Source: Yanghanlia caeni (lineage in GTDB: Bacteria > Pseudomonadota > Gammaproteobacteria > Burkholderiales > Burkholderiaceae_B). Taken from it: a stretch of DNA of 64,000 nucleotides. Location of the stretch: assembly GCA_030733815.1 (NCBI GenBank), contig JAUZQE010000002.1, forward strand, positions 62,001 to 126,000. Reading direction: 5' to 3'. The translations under genes and the position numbers were made by a program. Positions 23,471-31,172 of the stretch are shown piece by piece (the first letter of the stretch is position 1; each line of letters begins with the position of its first letter). The notes beneath the pieces were generated by a model that was not told the origin of the DNA, ran no database searches, and saw nothing but the letters and a program-made list of their open reading frames with translations.

Positions 23471-23499
23471 CTCACCATGACGGAAACCGAAACCGTCGA
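23471..23499 (+). repeat. right copy of 29-bp direct repeat flanking hamAB
   Basis: Identical to 19264-19292. It starts 1 bp after the hamB stop codon and includes the ATG of the surviving AlbA_2 gene. Confidence 0.85.
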
Positions 23500-24157
23500 G
23501 CTGAAGAAATCCCTGGCTGAGCTGAAGCAGGGCCTGATCTCGTTGGCCGCCATGCTCAACAAACACGGCCAGGCCGAGCTGTGGTTCGGCATTGCACCCA
23601 ACGACAAAGCCGTGGGTCTGGAGATCAGCGAAAAGACCCTGCGTGATGTATCCCAGGCCATTACCGCGCATATGGAACCGGCCATCTATCCACACATCAC
23701 CCAACAGTGCATCGACGGCAAGCATTGTCTGCAAATCAAGGCCGAGGGCTGGCAGCAGCCTTATCTCGCTCTGGAAAATGCCCCAAGCACCAGCTTTGAC
23801 GAAATTGGCGGTCTGTTCATCACCCGTTTCAACCGGCCATCCGCGCTGGATGCCTCGCAAGATGCACCCGCGATCAGACCGGAAACCAGCCTGAAAACTA
23901 CCCAGGAACTACCGCAGGCTACCCAAGAAACTACCCAAGAAACTACCCAAGAACTACCAAGGACTACCCAAGAAATCCTGCTGCAACACCTGCGCAGCCA
24001 GCCAGGCATCACGACCGTCGAGCTGGCGCGGGTAACGGGGCTCAGCCCCGACGGTGTCAAGTACCACCTCAACCAGCTCAAACGCACCGGCAAGCTACGC
24101 CGCCATGGCCCCACCAAGGGCGGCTATTGGGAAGTTGTTACAAAGGCCGACGAATAA
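23477..24157 (+). CDS. AlbA_2 / winged-helix protein, internally shortened
   Basis: A 227-residue member of the family often annotated as RecG-like or Schlafen-AlbA_2 transcriptional regulators. The N-terminal AlbA_2 part (about 1-95) has LAAMLNKHGQAELWFGI and SEKTLRDVSQAI. A short GGLFITRFNRP piece normally found near the end of such proteins follows almost at once, so roughly 200 residues of the usual 400-plus appear deleted. A TTQE-repeat linker (about 140-166) leads to a winged helix (TTVELARVTGLSPDGVKYHLNQLKRTGKL at 175-205, shown here only by position). It may regulate the methylase gene 1 bp downstream. The gene could be partly inactive. Confidence 0.7.
   Translation: MTETETVELKKSLAELKQGLISLAAMLNKHGQAELWFGIAPNDKAVGLEISEKTLRDVSQAITAHMEPAIYPHITQQCIDGKHCLQIKAEGWQQPYLALENAPSTSFDEIGGLFITRFNRPSALDASQDAPAIRPETSLKTTQELPQATQETTQETTQELPRTTQEILLQHLRSQPGITTVELARVTGLSPDGVKYHLNQLKRTGKLRRHGPTKGGYWEVVTKADE
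23898..23975 (+). repeat. 12-bp tandem repeats encoding TTQE units
   Basis: CTACCCAAGAAA-type 12-mers in tandem: three matching units begin at 23919, 23931 and 23943 (the third changes at its last base), with degenerate units on both sides. They encode a Thr-Thr-Gln-Glu linker. Whole units keep the frame, so copy number can change without breaking the gene. Confidence 0.8.
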
Positions 24158-24158
24158 C

Positions 24159-27100
24159 ATGAAACGCATCTGCAAGACCCAGGCCACGCTGGATTTGCCC
24201 ACTCTCAAGCTTGAAGGTGGCCTGTTCCTGCCCGACCAACTGGAAAAAGCCGCCCAGGGCCGCGCCAGCGCCCAGAGCGAGGCCGATTACGGCACGCCCA
24301 AGGGCGTCAAGCTCAAGGACGAATACAGCCGCGCCTTCCAGATCGCCTGCGCCCAGTGGCAGCACTTCGCCGCGCAGATGGAGCGCGCCGACGTCGATGC
24401 CGCCCAGCTCACCACCGCTTTCGTGCACGAACTGCTGCGCGATGCCTTCGGCTACGCCACCCTGCAAGCCACTTCGGCACAGTCGGCGGGGGAGCTGCGC
24501 TACCCCGTCAGCCTGATGGCTGGCCGCATGCCCGTGCTGGTGGCACCACACACCCTGGGGCTGGACGAGGCCGACGCGCACTTTGCCGTGCAGGGCGGTG
24601 GTAGTCGCAGGAAAGCCCCTTTCCAGGCCATGCAGGAGCTGCTCAACGCCAGCCCCGATCACCTCTGGGGCATCGTCAGCAACGGCAGGCAACTGCGCCT
24701 GTTGCGCGACGCCGCCAGCCTCACCCGCCCCAGCTTTCTTGAAGTCGATCTGGCCGACCTGCTGGGCGGCCAGCGCTACGCCGAATTCGCCAACGTCTGG
24801 CGCCTGCTGCATGCCAGTCGTGCGCCCGGCCACCGCGTACAAGGAACTGAAACCTGCATCTGGGAACGATGGCGCAGCGAAGGCCAGCAGGAAGGCACCC
24901 GCGTGCGCGACGGCCTGCGCGATGGCGTCGAGCAGGCGCTGCTGACCTTCGGTCAGGGCTTCCTGCAACACCCCGACAACCACGCCCTGCGCACCGCCCT
25001 GCATGACGGCACACTCAGCAAGGACGCCTTTTTCCAACAACTGCTGCGCCTGATCTACCGGCTCATCTTCGTCTTCACCGTGGAAGAGCGCGGCCTGCTG
25101 CATCCGCAGGACGATAGCGCCGAAGCACAAGCCGCCCGCCGCGCCTATGCCGAAGGCTACGCCCTGGCCCGCCTGCGCGAGCTGTGCCTCAAACGCCGTG
25201 CCCGCACCCGGCACGACGACCAGTGGCAGGCCATCCGCATCGTCTTCCGTGGCCTGGCACAAGGCGAGCCGCGTCTGGCCTTGCCCGCCCTGGGCGGCCT
25301 GTTCGCTCCCGCGCAATGCCCAGATCTGGATGCCGCCAGCCTGGACAACGCCCACCTGCTGGCCGCCCTGCAACATCTGCGCTGGGCCAAGCCGACCGGC
25401 GCGCAAAGCCTGGTGCCGGTGGACTACCGCAACATGGGCCCGGAAGAACTGGGCAGTGTCTACGAAAGCCTGCTGGAACTGGTGCCCGCCATCGACCTGC
25501 CCGCCCGCACCTTCGGCTTCGTCGGCCGCACCGAGGAAGGCAGCACCGCCGGCAACGCCCGCAAGCTCACCGGCAGCTACTACACCCCCGACAGCCTGGT
25601 GCAGGAGCCGATCAGGAGCGCGCTCGACCCCGTCATCGAACAGCGTCTGGCAGCCAACCCGGCCAACCCCACCGAGGCGCTGCTGGCCATCCGCGTCATC
25701 GACCCGGCCTGTGGCAGCGGCCACTTTCTGCTCGCCGCCGCTCGCCGTCTGGCCGAAAAACTGGCCCAGTTGCGCAGCCTGGAAGGTGGGCAGGAGGGCG
25801 CCATCCAGCCGCAGGACTACCGCCACGCCCTGCGCGAAGTGGTGGCCCGCTGCATCTACGGGGTGGACCGCAACCCCATGGCCATCGAACTGGCGCGCAT
25901 GGCGCTGTGGCTGGAAGGTTACGAGGAAGGCCGCCCGCTGGGCTTTCTTGACCATCACCTGCAAGTGGGCGACGCCCTGCTGGGTCTGACCGACCTGAAC
26001 GTGCTCGAGCAAGGTATCGCCAAGGATGCCTTCAAGCCCTTGAGCGGCGACGACAAGGACGTCTGCAAGGTACTGGCCAAGGCCAACGCCGCCGGTCTCA
26101 AGCAGATCGCCAAAGACCTGCAAGGCAAGCAGATGCTGCTGGGTGTGGACAACCGCAGCGGCCTCGATGCCCTGCGCGCCATCGAAACCCTGCCCGCTGA
26201 CACCCCCGAGCAGGTGGCCGCCAAGGAACAGGCCTGGCGCCGCTTTCTGGAAGACTCCGCCCACAGCCCGCTGGCCCACGCAGCCGATGTGCTAGTGGGC
26301 GCCTACCTGCTGCCCAAGACGGAAGACACGGCAGAAACCGTGCCCACCAGCATCACCCTGCATGCGCTACTGACCGACCCGCAACGCGCCCAGACCGAGC
26401 ACGCCGCGCCCATCGCCGCCGCACGCGCGGCCTGCGAACAGGCCCGCGTGTTCCACTGGCCGCTGGCCTTCCCGCAGGTGTTTGCGCAGGGTGGTTTCGA
26501 CTGTGTGCTGGGCAATCCGCCGTGGGAGCGCATCAAGCTGCAAGAGGAAGAGTTCTTCGCCACCCGCCACCGCGATGTGGCGCAAGCCCGCAACAAGGCC
26601 GAACGCGCTCAGCGCATTCAGTGGCTCAGCGAAGGCATGCTGGCACGCCACCTGTACCCCGACCTGGCCCACGAGGCGCATGAGGACGAGGCCGAAAAAC
26701 GCCTCTACCGCGAATTCGTCACCGCCCGTCGCACCGCGGAGGCAGCCAGCGTATTCGCCCATGTGAAAGGCGCCGACGGCGGCCGCTACCCGCTGACCGG
26801 CGTGGGCGATGTGAACACCTACGCGCTGTTTGCCGAAACCATCCTGCAAATCCATGCCGACAGCGGCCGTGCCGGCTTCGTCGTGCCCACCGGCATCGCC
26901 ACCGACGACAGCACCAAAGCCTACTTTGGGCACATCACCCAGAACCGGCGGCTGGTCAGCCTGTACGACATCGAGAACCGCGAAAAGCTGTTCCCCGCCG
27001 TCGATAGCCGCATGAAGTTCTGCCTGCTTACCCTGGGCGCAGCGGACCAGGCCGAATTCGTCTGCTTCGCCACCCAGGTCAGCCAACTGGCCGACCCGCG

Positions 27101-28667
27101 CCGCCGTTTCACCCTCACGCCCGAGGAATTCCGCCTCATCAACCCCAACACGCTCACCTGCCCGGTGTTCCGCAGCGAGCGCGACGCGGAACTGACCAAG
27201 AAGCTCTACCGCGCCGCCCCGGTGCTGATGCGCGATGCCGTGATCGCAGGCGAGGGCAAGCAGGCCAAGGTGGTGGAACCCGCGCAAAACCCGTGGGGTA
27301 TTTCGTTCATGCGCATGCTGGACATGGCGAACGACAGCCATCTGTTCAAGACCGAGCCAGCCCCCGACCGACTGCCGCTGTACGAAGCCAAACTGATCCA
27401 CCAGTTCGACCACAGCTGGGCCACCTACACGCCAGACGGCAACAGCCGTGATGTCACGCCGGCGGAAAAGGCCGACCCGGCTTTCACCGTCACCCCGCGC
27501 TACTGGGTGCAAGCCCGCGAAGTCTGGCTGCGCGTCGCCCGCCTGCCCGAAGGCTTGATGAAGGCCCTCAAGGACGGCAACCCCCAGGCCACCGTGCTGT
27601 GTGTCACCCAGTTGCTGTTCGGGCGCTACCTGGCCGAACAGCGTCGCACCCATCCGGGCATGGGCCTCTACCCTGAATGGAAAGCCTTTGTCGCCCAGCA
27701 TCCTTATGCACGCACCATCGCCCCCACATCACTGGGCTTCGTCGGAGATAACCCCCCATGTCTGCAACCGCTGAATGAGGACTACCTGCCCGCCGAAAGC
27801 GAAGCCAAGGTGCAGCCCTACACGCCCGGCGCCCGCAACGCCACCGCCTGGTACGCCACCGACCCAGACGCTGAGCGCGCCATACTGGCGCTCGCCGCCG
27901 GCTACGGCCATCTGCCGGCGCCGGAAGCCCCCCTAACGGACGAACCTGCTGTACTCACCCTGGCTGAACGCTGGCTGCAGGCCGCCTGCCCACAGTGGTT
28001 GATGGGTTGGCGAGATATCACCAATGCGACCAATGAGCGGACGGTGATTGCGTCGGTCGTGCCGTTGGCTGGCGTTGGCAATCAAATGCCATTGATGCTG
28101 TTCCCCGAAGGGGGAAACCGTGCACGATTCGCTGCGCTGCTCGCCAACCTGTCTGCGCTGGCCTTTGACTTTGTGGCACGCCACAAGACAGGCGGCACGC
28201 ACATGAATTACTTCATCTACAAACAGCTTCCTGTATTGCCCCCAGACCGCTACACCGAAGCTGACCTCGACTTCATCGTCCCGCGTGTACTGGAGCTGAC
28301 CTACACCGCCTGGGATTTGCAGCCCTGGGCCGAGGAATTGGTGAGCGTGTGGAAAACGGAAACCGGCGACTGGAAGCCCGGCACCCCCGAGGCCATCCGC
28401 CGCACGCCGCTCACGCCGTTCCCCTACGACCCCGACCGCCGCGCCACCCTGCGCGCCGAACTGGACGCCTACTACGCGAGACTCTACGGCCTCACCGAGG
28501 AAGAACTGCGTTACATTCTCGACCCCGCCGACGTCATGGGCGAAGACTACCCCAGCGAAACCTTCCGCGTGCTCAAGGACAAGGAGCGCAAGGAGTTCGG
28601 CGAATACCGCACGCAACGGCTGGTGCTGGAGGCATGGGACAGAATCAATCTAGGAGCATTGGTATGA
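24159..28667 (+). CDS. large N6-adenine DNA methyltransferase (PglX/Eco57I type, DrmMI-like)
   Basis: A 1502-residue class I SAM-dependent enzyme. SAM motif I is DPACGSGHF (515-523) and catalytic motif IV is NPPW (786-789), the signature of adenine-N6 or cytosine-N4 methylation. The upstream NMGPEELGSVYESLLEL segment is typical of Eco57I/PglX proteins. There is no obvious PD-(D/E)XK nuclease at the N-terminus, so it probably only modifies DNA, marking self for the helicase module as DrmMI does in DISARM or PglX in BREX. The start at 24159 follows the AlbA_2 stop by 1 bp. The stop overlaps the DUF3800 start (ATGA). Confidence 0.88.
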   Translation: MKRICKTQATLDLPTLKLEGGLFLPDQLEKAAQGRASAQSEADYGTPKGVKLKDEYSRAFQIACAQWQHFAAQMERADVDAAQLTTAFVHELLRDAFGYATLQATSAQSAGELRYPVSLMAGRMPVLVAPHTLGLDEADAHFAVQGGGSRRKAPFQAMQELLNASPDHLWGIVSNGRQLRLLRDAASLTRPSFLEVDLADLLGGQRYAEFANVWRLLHASRAPGHRVQGTETCIWERWRSEGQQEGTRVRDGLRDGVEQALLTFGQGFLQHPDNHALRTALHDGTLSKDAFFQQLLRLIYRLIFVFTVEERGLLHPQDDSAEAQAARRAYAEGYALARLRELCLKRRARTRHDDQWQAIRIVFRGLAQGEPRLALPALGGLFAPAQCPDLDAASLDNAHLLAALQHLRWAKPTGAQSLVPVDYRNMGPEELGSVYESLLELVPAIDLPARTFGFVGRTEEGSTAGNARKLTGSYYTPDSLVQEPIRSALDPVIEQRLAANPANPTEALLAIRVIDPACGSGHFLLAAARRLAEKLAQLRSLEGGQEGAIQPQDYRHALREVVARCIYGVDRNPMAIELARMALWLEGYEEGRPLGFLDHHLQVGDALLGLTDLNVLEQGIAKDAFKPLSGDDKDVCKVLAKANAAGLKQIAKDLQGKQMLLGVDNRSGLDALRAIETLPADTPEQVAAKEQAWRRFLEDSAHSPLAHAADVLVGAYLLPKTEDTAETVPTSITLHALLTDPQRAQTEHAAPIAAARAACEQARVFHWPLAFPQVFAQGGFDCVLGNPPWERIKLQEEEFFATRHRDVAQARNKAERAQRIQWLSEGMLARHLYPDLAHEAHEDEAEKRLYREFVTARRTAEAASVFAHVKGADGGRYPLTGVGDVNTYALFAETILQIHADSGRAGFVVPTGIATDDSTKAYFGHITQNRRLVSLYDIENREKLFPAVDSRMKFCLLTLGAADQAEFVCFATQVSQLADPRRRFTLTPEEFRLINPNTLTCPVFRSERDAELTKKLYRAAPVLMRDAVIAGEGKQAKVVEPAQNPWGISFMRMLDMANDSHLFKTEPAPDRLPLYEAKLIHQFDHSWATYTPDGNSRDVTPAEKADPAFTVTPRYWVQAREVWLRVARLPEGLMKALKDGNPQATVLCVTQLLFGRYLAEQRRTHPGMGLYPEWKAFVAQHPYARTIAPTSLGFVGDNPPCLQPLNEDYLPAESEAKVQPYTPGARNATAWYATDPDAERAILALAAGYGHLPAPEAPLTDEPAVLTLAERWLQAACPQWLMGWRDITNATNERTVIASVVPLAGVGNQMPLMLFPEGGNRARFAALLANLSALAFDFVARHKTGGTHMNYFIYKQLPVLPPDRYTEADLDFIVPRVLELTYTAWDLQPWAEELVSVWKTETGDWKPGTPEAIRRTPLTPFPYDPDRRATLRAELDAYYARLYGLTEEELRYILDPADVMGEDYPSETFRVLKDKERKEFGEYRTQRLVLEAWDRINLGALV

Positions 28668-29380
28668 GCGTGGAACAACCCGAGCTCTACAACGTTTACT
28701 GCGATGAGTCCTGTCATCTGCCCAATGATCGGCAGCCTGTCATGGTGCTGGGGGCCGTTTGGTGCCCCAAGAGCGAAGCGAAGCGGCTAGCAGGTGAACT
28801 TCGTGACATCAAGGCTCGGCATCGTGCTCGAGGTGAATTGAAGTGGTCCAAAACCTCTGTCTCCCGCCAGTCGTTTTATCTGGAGGTCGTGGACTGGTTT
28901 CTGGCTGAGGAAGCGCTGCATTACCGGGGCGTGGTAGTGCGTAACAAGCAGACACTGGATCACAACGCTTTCAATGAGGGTGATCCCGACCTGTTCTATT
29001 ACAAGATGCAGTTTTCGCTGCTGAGCAAGATTCTTTCACCAAATAGGCGCTATGCGATCTATCTGGACATCAAGGATACGCGCAGCCGAAAGCGCCTGCA
29101 GAAACTGCGCGAGGTGTTGTGCAATAACGTGTTCGATTTCACCAGCGAGATGATCGGTCATATCCAGAACGTACATTCTCACGAGATGGAGCTGATGCAA
29201 CTGGCCGATTACTTCACTGGGGCATTGGCATACCGGCATCGGGAACTTCACGGAAATGCGGCAAAACAGGCGGTGATCGAGCGGCTGGAGACCAGGCTAA
29301 ATCGCCGCTTATTGGTGGCAACATCATTGCGTGAGCAGAAGTTCAACGTGTTCCCTTTTCAGCCACGCCAAGGATTGTGA
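28664..29380 (+). CDS. DUF3800 protein (RNase H-like fold)
   Basis: A 238-residue protein with the DUF3800 hallmark YCDES near the N-terminus (Asp14-Glu15), a conserved Lys in LKWSK, an IYLDIKD strand mid-protein and a C-terminal MQLADYFTGALAY helix with the usual Asp. These acidic positions fit a metal-dependent RNase H-like nuclease, though no activity is established for the family in general. It is coupled to the methylase by a 4-bp overlap and overlaps a GTG of the next gene, so it is part of the same operon. DUF3800 genes are frequent in defence islands. Confidence 0.85.
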   Translation: MSVEQPELYNVYCDESCHLPNDRQPVMVLGAVWCPKSEAKRLAGELRDIKARHRARGELKWSKTSVSRQSFYLEVVDWFLAEEALHYRGVVVRNKQTLDHNAFNEGDPDLFYYKMQFSLLSKILSPNRRYAIYLDIKDTRSRKRLQKLREVLCNNVFDFTSEMIGHIQNVHSHEMELMQLADYFTGALAYRHRELHGNAAKQAVIERLETRLNRRLLVATSLREQKFNVFPFQPRQGL

Positions 29381-29382
29381 GC

Positions 29383-29865
29383 ATGAGCAGCCATCCGCAC
29401 TGGTTGCCGCCGCTGTGGCCCATGTCGCCCTGGAGCGAAGAGGTCATGGAGGCGTTATACGCGTTGTTCCGGCGGGACTTCATCGGCAATCCCGCGCTCT
29501 ATCAGGGCTACAGGGTCTGGTTCTTCCCCGAGCTTGATCGCGGCAAGGAACTGATTTTCTGGCACCTTGTGGAGCGTGAAGACCCACCCCGTTCTGGCAA
29601 CCGTTTGCCTGATTTCCGCCGTTGCGAGCGTCTGCCTTGGGCACGCGCCATGCTCGACAACGTTGGTGCACCAGAGGTCAAGGCGTGGGATTACGAAGAG
29701 GGTAACGGAGATGTCAGAACCTACCTCTGGCTGGAGGCGCTGGACTACGTGATCGTGATGAAACGCTATCCAGATGGTCAACGACGCTTGATCACTGCTT
29801 ACTGGGTGGACTATGAAAGCAAGCGCCGCACCTTGCGCAATAAATGGCGGAGACGGCTGGGATGA
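29383..29865 (+). CDS. small putative RNase, BECR-fold-like
   Basis: A 160-residue protein starting MSSHPHWLPPLWP. It has a FWHLVERED segment, a RCERLPWARAMLDN segment and a C-terminal LITAYWVDYESKRRTLRNKW block. This layout resembles small mobile-element proteins placed in the barnase-EndoU-colicin-RelE (BECR) RNase group; His in FWHLV and the Tyr/Lys/Arg cluster at the C-terminus would be the candidate catalytic residues. The call is from memory of the pattern and is tentative. It follows DUF3800 without a gap and precedes an RNA ligase remnant, so an RNA-cutting and RNA-repair pair is conceivable. Confidence 0.45.
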   Translation: MSSHPHWLPPLWPMSPWSEEVMEALYALFRRDFIGNPALYQGYRVWFFPELDRGKELIFWHLVEREDPPRSGNRLPDFRRCERLPWARAMLDNVGAPEVKAWDYEEGNGDVRTYLWLEALDYVIVMKRYPDGQRRLITAYWVDYESKRRTLRNKWRRRLG

Positions 29866-29883
29866 CTGCGCTGAAAACAGAAA

Positions 29884-29906
29884 GGCCAACGCACACGGCG
29901 TTGGCC
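29884..29906. promoter_or_regulatory. 9-bp stem hairpin after the putative RNase gene
   Basis: GGCCAACGC-ACACG-GCGTTGGCC, a perfect stem, followed by a second small TCAGCC-TTG-GGCTGA hairpin. There is no T-run, so it could be a weak terminator, an attenuator or an mRNA processing site. It splits the operon between the DUF3800 group and the RNA ligase/HNH group. Confidence 0.55.
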
Positions 29907-30000
29907 CAGCTCCTTCAGCCTTGGGCTGATGAGTGCCCAGATTATAGCTGCGCATTACCATCCAGACAAGCAGCCGGAAATCAGGGCAGGGAAGCTGGCG

Positions 30001-30393
30001 ATGCCTGACTTCTTCCGCTTCCCCTCCACCACGCAGCTGGCCTGGCTGACCAAGGACGGTATTCCAAGCGATGACAAGATGTTTTCGCCCGCCGAAGCGC
30101 AAGCGCTGTTGTCCAGCGATGGGGTCGACGAGGAAATGCACGGTGGACTGTCTACCGTGCCCCGGGTATCGATTGACCGCACCACCCTGGCGGCACCGAA
30201 GCAGTTGGTCATGGATACACATAGCCGCTATCGCGCCGTCCAACCGCTGGAAGGCGTCGTAGTGAGGCGGGAATCGATCGACTGGTGCGAGGCTCGCGCC
30301 AAGCTGGTACACCCGGATTTTGTCCAAGCCATCGATACCCATTGGCGCAAGCGCACCATCGAGTGGAACCGGGCGGATTGGACTCAGACATGA
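30001..30393 (+). pseudogene. RNA ligase family protein with internal deletion
   Basis: The 130-residue product matches both ends of a bacterial RNA ligase of the T4 Rnl2-like nucleotidyltransferase group. The N-terminus has FFRFPSTTQLAWL and DDKMFSPAEAQALL; the C-terminus has EGVVVRRESIDWCEARAKLV and HPDFVQAI. About 100 residues of the middle are missing, and the expected EEKxDG motif with the nucleophilic lysine reads DEEMHGG. It therefore cannot be an active ligase. The frame is kept and the stop overlaps the HNH start by 4 bp, so it may survive to maintain coupling. A GGGAAG ribosome site precedes 30001; an upstream ATG at 29929 is less likely. Confidence 0.65.
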
Positions 30394-31157
30394 ACCCTCT
30401 ACAACGCACCCTCATCGAAAAAACCGGCCACGACAATGGCTTCGAGCACGTGCTATCGCCGGCTGGCGATGCGGTGACACTGGCTTCGGCCCGTCATCGC
30501 AGTCAGGCAGTGGTGACAGCATTGGCCGAAGGCTTTGAAGTGCGCTTTCAGCCGGCCACGCCCGCGCTGTTGCCGGAGTTGCTGCGCAGCTTCCAGCCCT
30601 GGTCCGCCGCTGGTGATGTGTTTTGTGCTCCTACCCTGGCTAATCTGGCCGCCCTGCTGCGCCGTGCAGCCAGTCTGTCGCAGGCCTTGCCGAACCAGGC
30701 GGTGCGCGACTACCACGCTGCCGTGGCGCAAGCGGTGGAAGCGATGCCTGCCGAAGCCCGGGGCACGGAAATCGAACGCTTGGTGCGTCAGCGTGTGGGG
30801 CAGGCGCGTTACCGCGATGCCTTGCTCACATATTGGGGTGGCGCCTGTGCGGTAACCGGCATCAATGTGCCCGAGGTGCTGCGTGCCAGCCATGCCAAGC
30901 CCTGGGCCGAATGCGCCGATGATGCCGAGCGGCTGGATGCCTTCAATGGCTTTCTGCTGGTGGCCAATCTGGATGCGTTGTTTGATCGCTTTCTGATCAG
31001 CTTCGACGATACCGGGCACTTGCTGACCAGCGCCCGCCTGTCCGCAGGCGATCTACAGGGGCTTGGCATTCAGCCGGGCATGAGGCTGCGCTGGCTGGCC
31101 AGCGAGCACCAGCATTATCTGCAATGGCACCGCGAGTGTTTCCTGCTCGGTGCCTGA
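30390..31157 (+). CDS. HNH endonuclease (HNH_2 type)
   Basis: A 255-residue protein. The C-terminal half carries an HNH_2 domain: CAVTGI at about 153-158, the SHAKPW histidine at about 167-172, and NGFLL/LDALFD further on, where the remaining metal-binding residues lie. The N-terminal half has no recognised motif. It probably cuts DNA. It is translationally coupled to the RNA ligase remnant and lies 15 bp before the DUF262 gene. HNH_2 proteins often act as restriction effectors beside methylases, which fits the adenine methylase upstream, but that partnership is inferred. Confidence 0.82.
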   Translation: MNPLQRTLIEKTGHDNGFEHVLSPAGDAVTLASARHRSQAVVTALAEGFEVRFQPATPALLPELLRSFQPWSAAGDVFCAPTLANLAALLRRAASLSQALPNQAVRDYHAAVAQAVEAMPAEARGTEIERLVRQRVGQARYRDALLTYWGGACAVTGINVPEVLRASHAKPWAECADDAERLDAFNGFLLVANLDALFDRFLISFDDTGHLLTSARLSAGDLQGLGIQPGMRLRWLASEHQHYLQWHRECFLLGA

Positions 31158-31172
31158 TCGAAGGGAAAAGAC

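Noticed and set aside
23898-23975. Short tandem repeats that could suggest a CRISPR-like array
   Set aside because: The units are only 12 bp, have no spacers and are in frame within the AlbA_2 coding sequence. No CRISPR array or cas gene is visible anywhere in the window.
24138-26279. 713-codon open frame opposite the methylase gene
   Set aside because: It mirrors the methylase codons and has no domain motif, while the plus strand has intact SAM and NPPW motifs.
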